This document shows positions 14,887 through 23,415 of a stretch of 44,559 nucleotides of DNA, in pieces. How positions within the stretch are numbered: the stretch's first letter is position 1; each line of letters begins with the position of its first letter. Made by a program: the position numbers and the translations under genes. Source of the stretch: Oscillospiraceae bacterium (lineage in GTDB: Bacteria > Bacillota > Clostridia > Oscillospirales > Oscillospiraceae); the NCBI GenBank assembly GCA_902781745.1, contig CACZKM010000008.1:1-44559 (forward strand). The letters run 5' to 3'. The notes below the pieces were generated by a model. The model was not told the origin of the DNA, did not search any database, and was given only the letters and a program-made list of their open reading frames with translations.

Positions 14887-16323
14887 TTACGCGCCGAAGT
14901 CGTACCGCAGGATGGGGTTCCGGGCGGCGGTGACCTCGTCGGGCCGGCCGATGGCGCAGTCGTGAGGCGCGTGGTGGAGGCTCTCGGGATCGGACTTGGC
15001 CTCCTCCAGGATCTTCAGGAAGACCTCGGCGGCCTCGTCCAGGGTCTCGGGACTCTCGGTCTCGGTGGGCTCCACCATGAGGGCCTCGTGGACGATCAGG
15101 GGGAAGTACATCGTTGGTGGATGCATCCCGAAGTCCAGCAGGCGCTTGGCCACGTCCATGGCGGTGACGCCGGTGTCGTGGGCCAGCTTCTCCAGGGTCA
15201 TGACGAACTCGTGCATGCACAGGGTATTGAAGGACATATCGTAGTGCCCGGCCAGCTTCTTCATGAGGTAGTTGGCGTTGAGCACCGCCCCGGCGGAGGC
15301 CGCGGGGATGCCCTCCTTGCCCAGGGACAGGATATAGGTCAGGGCCTTGACCACCACCAGGAAGTTGCCGTAGAAGGACCGGACCTTGCCCATGGACTGC
15401 TCGGGGTCAAAGAACTCGTAGGAGTCCCCCGCCTTCTTCACCCGGGGAGAGGGCAGGAAGGGGGCCAGGAAGTCCTTGCAGCCCACCGGGCCGCTGCCGG
15501 GCCCACCGCCGCCATGGGGGGTGGCGAAGGTCTTGTGGAGGTTCACATGGACGCAGTCGAAGCCCATGTCGCCGGGCCGGACGTGGCCCATGATGGCGTT
15601 GAGGTTGGCGCCGTCGTAGTAGCACAGGCCGCCGGCGTCGTGGATGATCTGGGTGATCTCCAGGATGTTGGGGTCGAAGAGACCCACGGTGTTGGGGTTG
15701 GTGAGCATCAGGCCCGCGGTGTCGGGACCCACCGCCGCCCGCAGGGCGTCCAGGTCCACGCCGCCCATCTCATTGGAGGGCACGGAGACCACCTTGAAGC
15801 CCGCCATGGTGGCGGAGGCGGGGTTGGTGCCGTGGGCGGAGTCGGGGACGATGATCTTGGTCCGGGCGGTATCCCCCCGGGACTGGTGATAGCAGCGGAT
15901 GAGGAGCAGGCCGGTGTACTCGCCGTGGGCGCCGGCAGCGGGCTGATAGGTCACAGCGTCCATGCCGGTGATCTCGGTGAGGAGCTGCTCGCTCTTCCAC
16001 AGCACCTCCAGGCAGCCCTGCACGGTGTCCAGAGGCTGGAGGGGATGGATCTGGGTGAAGCCGGGGAGGGACGCGGTCTCCTCGTCCACCCGGGGGTTGT
16101 ACTTCATGGTGCAGGAGCCCAGGGGGTAGAACCCGTCGTTGACGCCGTGGGTCTGCTTGGCCAGCTCGGTGTAGTGCCGGCCCAGGTCCACCTCGGCGAT
16201 CTCAGGCAGACGGGGGGCGGAATCCCGCAGGAGGGCGGCGTCAAAGCTCACCGCCGGCACGTCGCAGGGGGGCAGCAGGTCCATGCCCCGTCCGGGACGG
16301 CTCCGTTCAAACAGCAGCTTCAT
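14887..16323 (-). CDS. gcvPB: Glycine dehydrogenase (decarboxylating) subunit 2
   Basis: This is the PLP-carrying C-terminal half of split P protein, which decarboxylates glycine and passes the aminomethyl group to lipoyl-GcvH. It is 478 aa from ATG 16323. The Schiff-base lysine is Lys264 in NLHKTFATPHGGGGPG, followed by the glycine-rich loop typical of the family. The start overlaps the gcvPA stop as ATGA, so the two halves are coupled and made in equal amounts; an ATG 9 bp further upstream is less likely. Confidence 0.96.
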   Translation of the reverse strand: MKLLFERSRPGRGMDLLPPCDVPAVSFDAALLRDSAPRLPEIAEVDLGRHYTELAKQTHGVNDGFYPLGSCTMKYNPRVDEETASLPGFTQIHPLQPLDTVQGCLEVLWKSEQLLTEITGMDAVTYQPAAGAHGEYTGLLLIRCYHQSRGDTARTKIIVPDSAHGTNPASATMAGFKVVSVPSNEMGGVDLDALRAAVGPDTAGLMLTNPNTVGLFDPNILEITQIIHDAGGLCYYDGANLNAIMGHVRPGDMGFDCVHVNLHKTFATPHGGGGPGSGPVGCKDFLAPFLPSPRVKKAGDSYEFFDPEQSMGKVRSFYGNFLVVVKALTYILSLGKEGIPAASAGAVLNANYLMKKLAGHYDMSFNTLCMHEFVMTLEKLAHDTGVTAMDVAKRLLDFGMHPPTMYFPLIVHEALMVEPTETESPETLDEAAEVFLKILEEAKSDPESLHHAPHDCAIGRPDEVTAARNPILRYDFGA

Positions 16324-17636
16324 TTTCCGCACACCTCCTTCAAAGCGGCCACCAGCCGGTCAATGTCGGCCTTGTCGTTGCACTCGGTGCAGCACCACAG
16401 GATGCCGCCGTCCACCGGCAGGCCGCCCAGGATGCCGTAGGGCTCCAGTTTCTTGCAGAGCTCGTCGGGGTCCATGGGGCACTCGGTCAAAAATTCATGG
16501 AAGAAGGGCTGGTCCGGGTCCTTCCGCCCAAAGCCCAGAGGCGCGATCTGGTCGGCCAGGTAGTGGGCGTGGGCGGCGGAGCTCTCCGCGGCCTGACGCA
16601 GACCCTTGGGGCCCATGGCGGCCAGGTAGACCGAGGCGGTCATGGCGCACAGGGCCTGGTTGGAGCAGATGTTGGAGGAGGCCTTCTCCCGGCGGATGTG
16701 CTGCTCTCTGGCCTGAAGGGTCAGGACGTAGGCGCGGTTGCCGTCGTGGTCGGCGGTCTCGCCCACGATGCGGCCAGGGAGCTTGCGCATCATGGCCTGC
16801 TTGCAGGTCATAAAGCCCAGGTAGGGGCCGCCGAAGGCAAGGGGCATGCCCAGAGGCTGGCCCTCGCCCACGGCGATGTCCGCGCCGTATTCACCGGGGG
16901 TCTTCAGCAGGCCCAGGGCAATGGGGTTGCAGCCCATGATGACCTTGGCCTTCTTGGCGTGGGCGGCCTCCACCACGGCGTCCATATCCTCGATGACCCC
17001 GTAGTAGTTGGGGCTCTGGACGTAGACGGCGGCGGTGTCGTCGGCGATGGCGGCCTTCAGGGCCTCCAGGTCGGTGGCGGTGCCCTTGGGGGGAATGACG
17101 GTGACGGGGACCTGACGGCTCTCGCAGTAGGTCTTCACCACCCGGAGGACCTGGGGATTGACGGCGCCGGAGAAGACCACGGCGCTCTTCTTGCGCTCCT
17201 GGCACATGAACACGGCTTCGGCGGCGGCGGAGGCTCCGTCGTACACCGAGGCGTTGGACACGTCCATGCCGGTGAGCTCACACATCTGGGTCTGGTACTC
17301 AAAGATGGACTGGAGCACGCCCTGGCTGATCTCGGCCTGGTAGGGCGTGTAGGCCGTCAGGAACTCCTCCTTGGAGGTGACGGTCTTGACGATGGCGGGG
17401 ATGAAGTGGCGGTAGGCCCCGGCCCCCCGGAAGATGCTCCGGAAGATCTTGTCCTTCTCGGCCATGTCGGCCATGACCCGGCCCACCTCCAGCTCGCTCA
17501 TGCCCTCGGGCAGGTCCAGGTCCTTCACCCGGACCGATTCGGGGACCACATCATAGAGCTGGTCGATGGAATCCAGGCCTACGGCCTTGAGCATGGCTTG
17601 CCGCTCTTCCCCGGTATAGGGAATGTAGCTTGCCAT
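16320..17636 (-). CDS. gcvPA: Glycine dehydrogenase (decarboxylating) subunit 1
   Basis: This is the N-terminal half of the split P protein of the glycine cleavage system and forms a heterotetramer with GcvPB. The 438-aa protein begins MASYIPYTGEERQAML, the family start, and includes FRGAGAYRHFIPAIV, YTPYQAEISQG and YDGASAAAEA. GAGGAGG stands six bases before the ATG at 17636; the start at 17669 would sit inside gcvH. It is one base downstream of the gcvH stop and overlaps gcvPB by 4 bp. Confidence 0.96.
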   Translation of the reverse strand: MASYIPYTGEERQAMLKAVGLDSIDQLYDVVPESVRVKDLDLPEGMSELEVGRVMADMAEKDKIFRSIFRGAGAYRHFIPAIVKTVTSKEEFLTAYTPYQAEISQGVLQSIFEYQTQMCELTGMDVSNASVYDGASAAAEAVFMCQERKKSAVVFSGAVNPQVLRVVKTYCESRQVPVTVIPPKGTATDLEALKAAIADDTAAVYVQSPNYYGVIEDMDAVVEAAHAKKAKVIMGCNPIALGLLKTPGEYGADIAVGEGQPLGMPLAFGGPYLGFMTCKQAMMRKLPGRIVGETADHDGNRAYVLTLQAREQHIRREKASSNICSNQALCAMTASVYLAAMGPKGLRQAAESSAAHAHYLADQIAPLGFGRKDPDQPFFHEFLTECPMDPDELCKKLEPYGILGGLPVDGGILWCCTECNDKADIDRLVAALKEVCGK

Positions 17637-17637
17637 A

Positions 17638-18021
17638 TTATGCCTCCTCAGCGGCCACGACAGCCTCATAGGCGGCGGCGTCCAGGAGCTCCTCGGTGTC
17701 GCTGACGTTCTGGACCTTCACCAGCCAGGCGTCATAGGGGGCCTCGTTGATCAGAGCGGGGTTGTCCAGCAGCTCCTCGTTGATGGCGCAGACCTCGCCG
17801 GTGACGGGGGAGAACACGTCGGAGACCGCCTTGACGGACTCCACGTCGGAGAAGGCCTCGCCGGCGGTGACGGCGTCGCCCTCCTCGGGCAGGTTGACGA
17901 AGACCAGATCGCCCAGGGCGCTCTGTGCGTAATCGGTCAGGCCGATGACGAACACGCCGTCCTCTTCCTTGACCCACTCGTGGGACTTGGTGTACTTCAG
18001 TTCAGCAGGGATGACAGACAT
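17638..18021 (-). CDS. gcvH: Glycine cleavage system H protein
   Basis: This lipoyl carrier shuttles the aminomethyl group between P, T and L proteins. It is 127 aa. The lipoylation site is Lys64 in [11 protein letters not shown], and the N-terminal [10 protein letters not shown] and GITDYAQ-like ([12 protein letters not shown]) blocks are classic. GGAGG lies eight bases before ATG 18021. A 301-bp gap that holds a palindromic repeat element separates it from gcvT upstream, unlike the tight spacing of the rest of the operon. Confidence 0.97.
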   Translation of the reverse strand: MSVIPAELKYTKSHEWVKEEDGVFVIGLTDYAQSALGDLVFVNLPEEGDAVTAGEAFSDVESVKAVSDVFSPVTGEVCAINEELLDNPALINEAPYDAWLVKVQNVSDTEELLDAAAYEAVVAAEEA

Positions 18022-18094
18022 GATAAATTCCTCCATTAAAAATTGTTTTTTCAGTATCAATGTTTGTTGTTGTTTGGCTGCGACAGAGCCTCTT

Positions 18095-18278
18095 GCCTCC
18101 CCTTGCCAAGGGGAGGGGGACCGCCGGAGGCGGTGGAAGGGTGGCAACCTGTAAGCTTACAGGAACTTCCGGTCAATGAGTGGAGTTTAACGCAATGGTA
18201 CAACGATAGGATTGTTTGCGGCGTCCCCACCCTTCCGACCTCGCTTCGCTCGGCCACCTCCCCTTGCCAAGGGGAGGC
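18095..18278. repeat. MITE-like palindromic element 2, inside the gcv operon
   Basis: This 184-bp element has long inverted arms: 18095-18144 and 18227-18278. Each begins with GCCTCCCCTTG and its own internal hairpin (CCTCCCCTTGCCAAGGGGAGG) and ends in GGAAGGGTGG. The outer arms pair through most of their roughly 50 bp. The centre holds a perfect 16-bp palindrome CCTGTAAGCTTACAGG (18148-18163). There is no open frame. It belongs to the same family as the element at 11583-11724 and separates gcvT from gcvH. Confidence 0.85.
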
Positions 18279-18322
18279 TTTCAGGCAGGCGCGTCGCGGG
18301 AGGGCGGTGATTTCCTGGCTTC

Positions 18323-19411
18323 TTATTTGCCTCTGGTATAGAAGGGAAGGGGGACCACCTTGGCGGCGACCTTCCGTCCCCGGACGTCCACCTCGACCTC
18401 GTCGCCCTCCTTCACGGAGCCGGCAGTGACCAGAGCCATGGCGATGGCCTTGCCCAGATAGGGACAGTGGGTGCCGGAGGTGGTGTGGCCGATGCAGGCC
18501 CCATTGGAGAACACGTCCTGGTGCTCCCGGACGATGCCCCGGCCGGTGACCTCCAGGCCGATGCGCACCCGCTTGGGCGCCCCGGCGGCCACCAGAGCGT
18601 CGTGGCCGATGAACTCTTCCTTGTTCAGCTTCACGCCGAAGTCCAGACCGGCCTCCAGGGGGGTGATCTCCTCGTCCATCTCGTGGCCGTACAGGGGCAT
18701 GGCGGCCTCCAGACGGAGGGTGTCCCGGGCGCCCAGGCCGGCGGGGATGCAGCCGAACTCTTCGCCGGCCTCCCGCAGGAGCTTCCACAGCTTAGCGGCG
18801 TTTTCGTTGTGGGTGTAGATCTCATAGCCCAGCTCGCCGGTGTAGCCCGTCCGGGAGATCATGCACTTCATGCCGTCGATCTCCGCCAGGGGGACGGCGG
18901 TGTAGTAGCCCTTGGGAATGGCTTCCTCAGGCAGGAGCTTCTTCAGGATCGCCGGGGCCTTGGGGCCCTGAAGGGCGATCTGGGCCACGGTGTCGGAGAT
19001 GTCCTCGCACTTGGTGCCCTCCAAAACGTTGGCGGCCATGTGGGCGTAGTCCTTATCCCGGTTGGCGGCGTTGACCACCACGAGATAGGTCTCCTCCCCG
19101 AACTTGTAGACCACCAGGTCGTCGATGGTGCCGCCCTTTTCGTTGCACATCACGCCGTAGCGGACCTTGTTCAGGGGCATATTGGTGTAGTCGTTGGTGA
19201 GCAGGTGGTTCAGGGTGGCCAGGGCGGTGGGGCCGGTGAACAGGATCTCTCCCATGTGGGAGACGTCGAACAGGCCCGCCTGCTGGCGCACGGCCATGTG
19301 CTCCTTGATGACGCCGGTGCCGTACTGGACCGGCAGGAGGTAGCCGGCGAAGGGGACGATCTTGCCGCCCTCTTCTACATGGACGTCGTACAAAGGTGTT
19401 TTCTTTTCCAT
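18323..19411 (-). CDS. gcvT: Aminomethyltransferase (glycine cleavage T protein)
   Basis: It releases ammonia from the aminomethyl-lipoyl H protein and makes 5,10-methylene-tetrahydrofolate. It is 362 aa. The T-protein N-terminus [26 protein letters not shown] is clear, as are LFDVSHMGE, the [13 protein letters not shown] segment and the C-terminal GHDALV. ATG 19411 is chosen for its upstream GGAGA and the family start; the longer frame to 19477 runs into the riboswitch terminator. It is the first gene of the glycine-responsive operon. Confidence 0.96.
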   Translation of the reverse strand: MEKKTPLYDVHVEEGGKIVPFAGYLLPVQYGTGVIKEHMAVRQQAGLFDVSHMGEILFTGPTALATLNHLLTNDYTNMPLNKVRYGVMCNEKGGTIDDLVVYKFGEETYLVVVNAANRDKDYAHMAANVLEGTKCEDISDTVAQIALQGPKAPAILKKLLPEEAIPKGYYTAVPLAEIDGMKCMISRTGYTGELGYEIYTHNENAAKLWKLLREAGEEFGCIPAGLGARDTLRLEAAMPLYGHEMDEEITPLEAGLDFGVKLNKEEFIGHDALVAAGAPKRVRIGLEVTGRGIVREHQDVFSNGACIGHTTSGTHCPYLGKAIAMALVTAGSVKEGDEVEVDVRGRKVAAKVVPLPFYTRGK

Positions 19412-19461
19412 GGGAACATCTCTCCTTTGCGATCTATTTGGATTCGTTTGATTTCCTGGGA

Positions 19462-19514
19462 TAAAAAACAGAGGCACTGCTTATTTAGCCATGCCAAATA
19501 AACCATGCCTCTGT
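19462..19514 (-). terminator. Riboswitch-controlled terminator ahead of gcvT
   Basis: On the minus strand, ACAGAGGCA (19506-19514 read in reverse) pairs with TGCCTCTGT (19468-19476). The stem extends through TTATTT/AAATAA inside and is followed by a six-T run. The 5' arm overlaps the 3' end of the second glycine aptamer, so glycine binding should prevent the terminator from forming. Confidence 0.88.
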
Positions 19515-19735
19515 GATTTGACCTGAAAGATTCTCCGCCCGCCCGGGCGGATTGCCTCTTCGGTGCGCGGGGCCCTCCGGACCGGCTCTGCCGCCGCGTC
19601 CGCGCGGTCCCCCTTCGCTTTCCAGAGTCTCGTCAGAGGCCGATCCCCCTTGCCTGAGAGTTCTTGCTTCCCCTTCGGCTCCGCGCGTGCGAGGTCATCG
19701 CGCGGCATCTCCCGGTCTCGTCATCCGAACGATAT
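19515..19735 (-). ncRNA. Tandem glycine riboswitch
   Basis: Two glycine aptamers in series upstream of gcvT. Read on the minus strand, the first contains CCGGGAGA, then GCCGAAGGGG, then ACTCTCAGGCAA; the second contains CACCGAAGAGGCAA and TTTCAGGTCAAATCACAGAG. These are the conserved internal-loop and 3' segments of the gcvT class. Between them is a short linker, as in cooperative tandem aptamers. The position between a consensus promoter and the terminator ahead of gcvT supports an ON switch for glycine breakdown. Confidence 0.92.
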
Positions 19736-19787
19736 GCAGTTGGGGCGGGGGAGTTGGTTCAAAAACAGCCCCATCCGTCGCACTCAC

Positions 19788-19816
19788 ATTATACCCATTT
19801 TGCAGGAAACTGTCAA
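19788..19816 (-). promoter_or_regulatory. Promoter of the gcv operon
   Basis: Minus strand: TTGACA (19811-19816), a 17-bp spacer and TATAAT (19788-19793). This is a perfect vegetative consensus, starting transcription about 45-50 bases before the first aptamer. Confidence 0.88.
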
Positions 19817-19998
19817 CAATATTTCAGGCTTTCTCCGGGGCGTTCCCAGTATGGAAACCCAGTCCCGGGGCCGCCATGCTGGAAGCCGATAGGACGCCCG
19901 CAGGGCGCGGCAGTGATCACTCTGCCTATAGAGGGCCCATCAGTTCCGGCGATCTTTTATTGGCGGAGTAAAAATACGCTGATCCGCCCGGGTTTCGG
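19817..19998. other. Intergenic spacer between gcv and tagA promoters
   Basis: I see no gene, structured RNA or repeat in this stretch. It separates the divergent gcv promoter and the promoter of the tagA-like operon. Confidence 0.4.
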
Positions 19999-20027
19999 TG
20001 GACAAACGGAAAAAACCATGGTACAAT
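19999..20027 (+). promoter_or_regulatory. Promoter of the tagA-tmk-FCL operon
   Basis: TGGACA (19999-20004), 17 bp, TACAAT (20022-20027). Good matches and ideal spacing, about 50 bases before the tagA start. Confidence 0.7.
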
Positions 20028-20079
20028 ACCAAATTATGAAAAATGGGTCTGTATGCCCTGCCGGAGATGAGGGATCGCT

Positions 20080-20808
20080 GTGCGCACGGATATTATGGGG
20101 GTCGGCTTCGACGACCTGACCTTGGAGGAGGCGGTGGCCGCCGGAGAGAAGCTGGCCCAGGGGCCGGGGTTCTCCTATGTGGTCACCCCCAACCCGGAGA
20201 TCGTGGATCTGGCCCGGGCTGACGCCGGCTACCGGGACCTCTTAAACGGCGCGGGGCTGGTTCTCCCCGACGGCATCGGGGTGGTCTACGCCGCCAAGCT
20301 CCTGGGCCGGCCCCTGAAGGGGCGGGTGCCGGGGATCGACTTTGCCACGGGCCTGCTGGACCGGCTGGCCAAGAACGGCGGAAAGCTCTTCCTCCTGGGG
20401 GCCAAGCCCGGGGTGGCGGAGCAGGCGGCGGCCCGGCTGAAGGCCGCCCATCCGGGACTTGTCATCTGCGGCGTCAACGACGGATATTTCAAGGACTCCG
20501 CCCCCGTGGTGGAGAAGATCAAAGAGTCGGCGGCCGACGTGGTTTTCGTCTGCCTGGGGGCCCCCAAGCAGGAGAAGTGGATGGCCCAATACGGCCCGGA
20601 GACCGGCGCCCACCTGATGGCGGGCCTGGGCGGGGCCCTGGACGTCTACGCCGGCAACGTGAAGCGGGCCCCGGTCCTGTGGCAGAAGCTGGGGATGGAG
20701 TGGGCCTACCGTCTGATCCGCCAGCCCAGCCGCATCGGCCGCATGGCCAAGCTCCCCCTCTTCCTGGTGGACGCCAGGCGCCAGAGCAAGAAGGAGCGGA
20801 GAGCATGA
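20080..20808 (+). CDS. WecG/TagA/CpsF family glycosyltransferase
   Basis: A 242-aa enzyme of the WecG/TagA (GT26) family that transfers a sugar, typically N-acetylmannosamine, to an undecaprenyl-linked acceptor for wall teichoic acid or other surface polymers. Segments VVTPNPEIVDLARAD, LPDGIGVVYAAKLLG and CLGAPKQEKWM are diagnostic. The start is GTG at 20080, with GAGGG six bases upstream and no better ATG. It overlaps tmk by ATGA. Basic, hydrophobic C-terminal helices (ERRA end) fit membrane association. The exact polymer is unknown. Confidence 0.9.
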   Translation: MRTDIMGVGFDDLTLEEAVAAGEKLAQGPGFSYVVTPNPEIVDLARADAGYRDLLNGAGLVLPDGIGVVYAAKLLGRPLKGRVPGIDFATGLLDRLAKNGGKLFLLGAKPGVAEQAAARLKAAHPGLVICGVNDGYFKDSAPVVEKIKESAADVVFVCLGAPKQEKWMAQYGPETGAHLMAGLGGALDVYAGNVKRAPVLWQKLGMEWAYRLIRQPSRIGRMAKLPLFLVDARRQSKKERRA

Positions 20809-21494
20809 AGAAGGGCACGCTCATCGTCATCGAGGGCACCGACGGGGTGGGGAAGTCCACCCAGTTCGACCGGCTGTGCCAGCGGGCCCAGGCAGAGGGC
20901 CATCCCTTCCGGCGGCTGGTCTTTCCCCAGTACCAGGAGGAGTCCTCCGCCCTCATCCGGATGTACCTGGCCGGGGAGTTCGGCAGCCGGCCGGGGGACG
21001 TGAACCCCTACGCCGCCTCCGCCTTCTACGCCGTGGACCGGTACGCCTCCTGGAAGAAGGTGTGGCAGGACTGGTACCAGGCCGGGGGCCTGGTGCTGGC
21101 CGACCGGTACACCACCTCCAACGCCGTCCACCAGACCAGCAAGCTGGCGGAGGCCGACCAGGGGCTCTTCCTGGACTGGCTCCGGGATTTTGAATACGAC
21201 AAGCTGGGTCTGCCCGCGCCTGACCTGGTCCTCCTGCTGGACGTACCTACGGACCGCAGCGAGGCCCTTTTGCGGCGGCGGGAGGCCGACACCAATACCA
21301 AAGGAGATATCCATGAGACCGACAGCGCCTATCTGGCCGCCTGCCGGGCCGCCGCCCGAAAGGCGGCGGAGGTCTGGGGCTGGACCAGGATCAACTGCCT
21401 GAACCAGGCGGGGGAGCTGCGGTCCGTGGAGGACATCCATCAGGAGATCTGGCAGGCGGTGCGCCCCCTGCTGGACCGGGAGAAGGAGAACTGA
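20805..21494 (+). CDS. tmk: Thymidylate kinase
   Basis: Phosphorylates dTMP to dTDP. The P-loop EGTDGVGKST is at residues 9-18, the DR(Y) motif occurs in ADRYTTSNAVHQ and the thymidylate-kinase acidic segment DLVLLLDVPTDRSEALLRRR is present. It is 229 aa, slightly longer than the usual 205-215, with residues such as FPQYQEESSALIRMYLAGEFG and VNPYAASAFYAVDR that are typical of a clostridial Tmk subgroup. The start at 20805 overlaps the previous stop by 4 bp, and a GGAG lies upstream. Confidence 0.9.
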   Translation: MKKGTLIVIEGTDGVGKSTQFDRLCQRAQAEGHPFRRLVFPQYQEESSALIRMYLAGEFGSRPGDVNPYAASAFYAVDRYASWKKVWQDWYQAGGLVLADRYTTSNAVHQTSKLAEADQGLFLDWLRDFEYDKLGLPAPDLVLLLDVPTDRSEALLRRREADTNTKGDIHETDSAYLAACRAAARKAAEVWGWTRINCLNQAGELRSVEDIHQEIWQAVRPLLDREKEN

Positions 21495-21496
21495 CT

Positions 21497-22087
21497 ATGG
21501 GAAGCGACGTTTCCAGTGTGAAAAAGATATTGCGCCAGCAGATCCGGGGAGCCCTGGCGGAGCTCAGCGACCAGGAGAAGGCCTGGTCCGACAAGGAGCT
21601 TATTGCCCGGTTCCTGGAGCACCCCGCTCTGGAGGGGGCCCGGACCATCCTGGTCTACTACGGCGTGGGTACCGAGATCGACACCAGGGGCCTTATCGAG
21701 ACCCTGTGGGCCCAGGGCCGGCGGGTCTGCCTGCCCAAGTGTCTCCCCGACCGGCAGATGGAGGCCCGGGTGGTGACCTCCTTTGGCGACCTGGAGCCTG
21801 ACGCCTACGGCATCCCTGCCCCCAAGGAGGGGTGCGAGACCGTGGCCCGGGAGGACCTGGACCTGATCCTGGTCCCCGGCCTGTGCTTCGACAGCCGGGG
21901 GAGCCGGCTGGGCCAGGGGGGCGGCTACTACGACCGCTATCTGGAGGACCACGATGGCCTGACCATCGGCCTGTGCCGGGAGGACTTTTTCCAGATCAAC
22001 CTGCCCCGGGAGCCCTTTGACGCCTGGGTGCGGTATGTGCTCACCGAGGAGGGCCAGGTCTGGCCCAACCGGGACCCGGACCTCTGA
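21497..22087 (+). CDS. 5-Formyltetrahydrofolate cyclo-ligase
   Basis: ATP-dependent conversion of 5-formyl-THF to 5,10-methenyl-THF, returning folate to the one-carbon pool. It is 196 aa. The family motif GQGGGYYDRYL near residue 140, preceded by DLILVPGLCFD, and the N-terminal KKILRQQIRGAL helix are all seen. It begins 2 bp after tmk. Tmk uses products of folate metabolism and the gcv operon nearby feeds methylene-THF, so the setting is folate and nucleotide metabolism, though the operons are divergent. Confidence 0.93.
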   Translation: MGSDVSSVKKILRQQIRGALAELSDQEKAWSDKELIARFLEHPALEGARTILVYYGVGTEIDTRGLIETLWAQGRRVCLPKCLPDRQMEARVVTSFGDLEPDAYGIPAPKEGCETVAREDLDLILVPGLCFDSRGSRLGQGGGYYDRYLEDHDGLTIGLCREDFFQINLPREPFDAWVRYVLTEEGQVWPNRDPDL

Positions 22088-22147
22088 CCGGGGCCGGACG
22101 CGACGAAAGAGAAGGCCGGGGCCTGACCCCGGATAGGAGGAGCAACT

Positions 22148-23329
22148 ATGGAACGGGACAACAGACGATATGGCTGGGACGAGTACCCGGAGTTTGACCG
22201 GTCCGACCGCGCCGAGCGCCCGGAGCGGACCGAACGGCGGAGCGGCAGCCGGAGCAGCCGGCCCCCCGCCCGCCGCCACCGGACCCCCATGCGGAAAAAG
22301 CGGCGCTCGGCCTTCAGCCAGTCCATGACCTACATCCTGGCGGTGTGCGGGGTGTCCATCCTTCTGGCCCTGGTGGGCTGGGCGGTGATGGGGGATGTGC
22401 TGGCCCTGAACAAGGACGAACTCAGCGCCACCATCACCGTGGACAACGACCGGGACTTCGACAACGTGGTCAAGCAGCTCAAGGACACGGGAGTCATCCG
22501 GTTCAAGGGGGTCTTCCGCCTCTTCTCGGCCATGGCCCACGGGGAGGACAAGATCCGCCCGGGCACCTACACCCTCACCAGCGACATGGACTATCGGGCC
22601 ATCCTCAACAACCTGGGCTCCCGGTCTACCAGCCGGAACACCGTGGAGGTGACCATCACCGAGGGCATGACCGAGCGGCAGATCTTCCAGCTCCTGGAGG
22701 AGAAGGGGGTCTCCACCGTGCCCGAGCTGGAGGAGATGGCGGCCAATCACAACTACAACTTCTCCTTCCTCCAGGACCTGCCTCTGGGCAGCGCCACCCG
22801 GCTGGAGGGCTACCTCTTCCCCGATACCTATGAGTTCTACACCGGCGACGACCCCAAGCTGGTCATCAACAAGATGCTGGTGAACTTCGACGCAAAGGTC
22901 ACCGACGACCTGCGCCAGCAGATCTGGGACAAGGGCTATTCCATCGGGCAGATGATGACCATCGCCTCCATGATCGAGAAGGAGGCCACCCTGGACGACC
23001 GCGGCACCGTGGCTTCGGTCATCTACAACCGCCTGAACAACCCCCGGGGCGGCACCCAGGGCTACCTCCAGGTGGACGCCACCATCCAGTATGTCCTGCC
23101 CGAAGGCCAGACGGTGACCCGGTCGGACTATGAGACCGTGGACAGCCCCTACAACACCTACCTGAACAAGGGCCTGCCCCCCGGACCCATCGCCAACCCC
23201 GGCCTGGGGTCCATCATGGCCGCCATCAACCCCGAGCGGACCAGCTACTTCTACTACGCTCTGGGCGACGACGGCGTCCACCACTTCTTCAGCACCTACA
23301 ACGAGTTCCAGCGGTTTACCTACGGCTGA
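22148..23329 (+). CDS. mltG: Endolytic murein transglycosylase MltG
   Basis: A membrane-anchored lytic transglycosylase that cuts nascent peptidoglycan strands and sets glycan length. The 393-aa protein has a charged, arginine-rich cytosolic N-terminus (residues 1-58) and one transmembrane helix at about 60-82. An extracellular LysM-like part then leads to the YceG catalytic domain with the conserved MIEKEAT around residues 275-281 and VASVIYNRL. The C-terminus holds LPPGPIANPG, the usual YceG signature. AGGAGG precedes the ATG. A 60-bp gap separates it from the cyclo-ligase gene. Confidence 0.94.
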   Translation: MERDNRRYGWDEYPEFDRSDRAERPERTERRSGSRSSRPPARRHRTPMRKKRRSAFSQSMTYILAVCGVSILLALVGWAVMGDVLALNKDELSATITVDNDRDFDNVVKQLKDTGVIRFKGVFRLFSAMAHGEDKIRPGTYTLTSDMDYRAILNNLGSRSTSRNTVEVTITEGMTERQIFQLLEEKGVSTVPELEEMAANHNYNFSFLQDLPLGSATRLEGYLFPDTYEFYTGDDPKLVINKMLVNFDAKVTDDLRQQIWDKGYSIGQMMTIASMIEKEATLDDRGTVASVIYNRLNNPRGGTQGYLQVDATIQYVLPEGQTVTRSDYETVDSPYNTYLNKGLPPGPIANPGLGSIMAAINPERTSYFYYALGDDGVHHFFSTYNEFQRFTYG

Positions 23330-23356
23330 GCCGGCACGGATCGACCAAAAAACACG

Positions 23357-23390
23357 ACGCCCGTTACCTGCCAAGCGCGGTAACGGGCGT
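23357..23390. terminator. Hairpin after mltG
   Basis: A perfect 12-bp stem ACGCCCGTTACC (23357-23368) with GGTAACGGGCGT (23379-23390). There is no T-run on the plus strand, so termination for mltG would be weak. It may instead act as a processing or stabilising hairpin before the U32 gene. Confidence 0.5.
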
Positions 23391-23415
23391 ATGTGACCGG
23401 AGAGAGGGATTCCCT

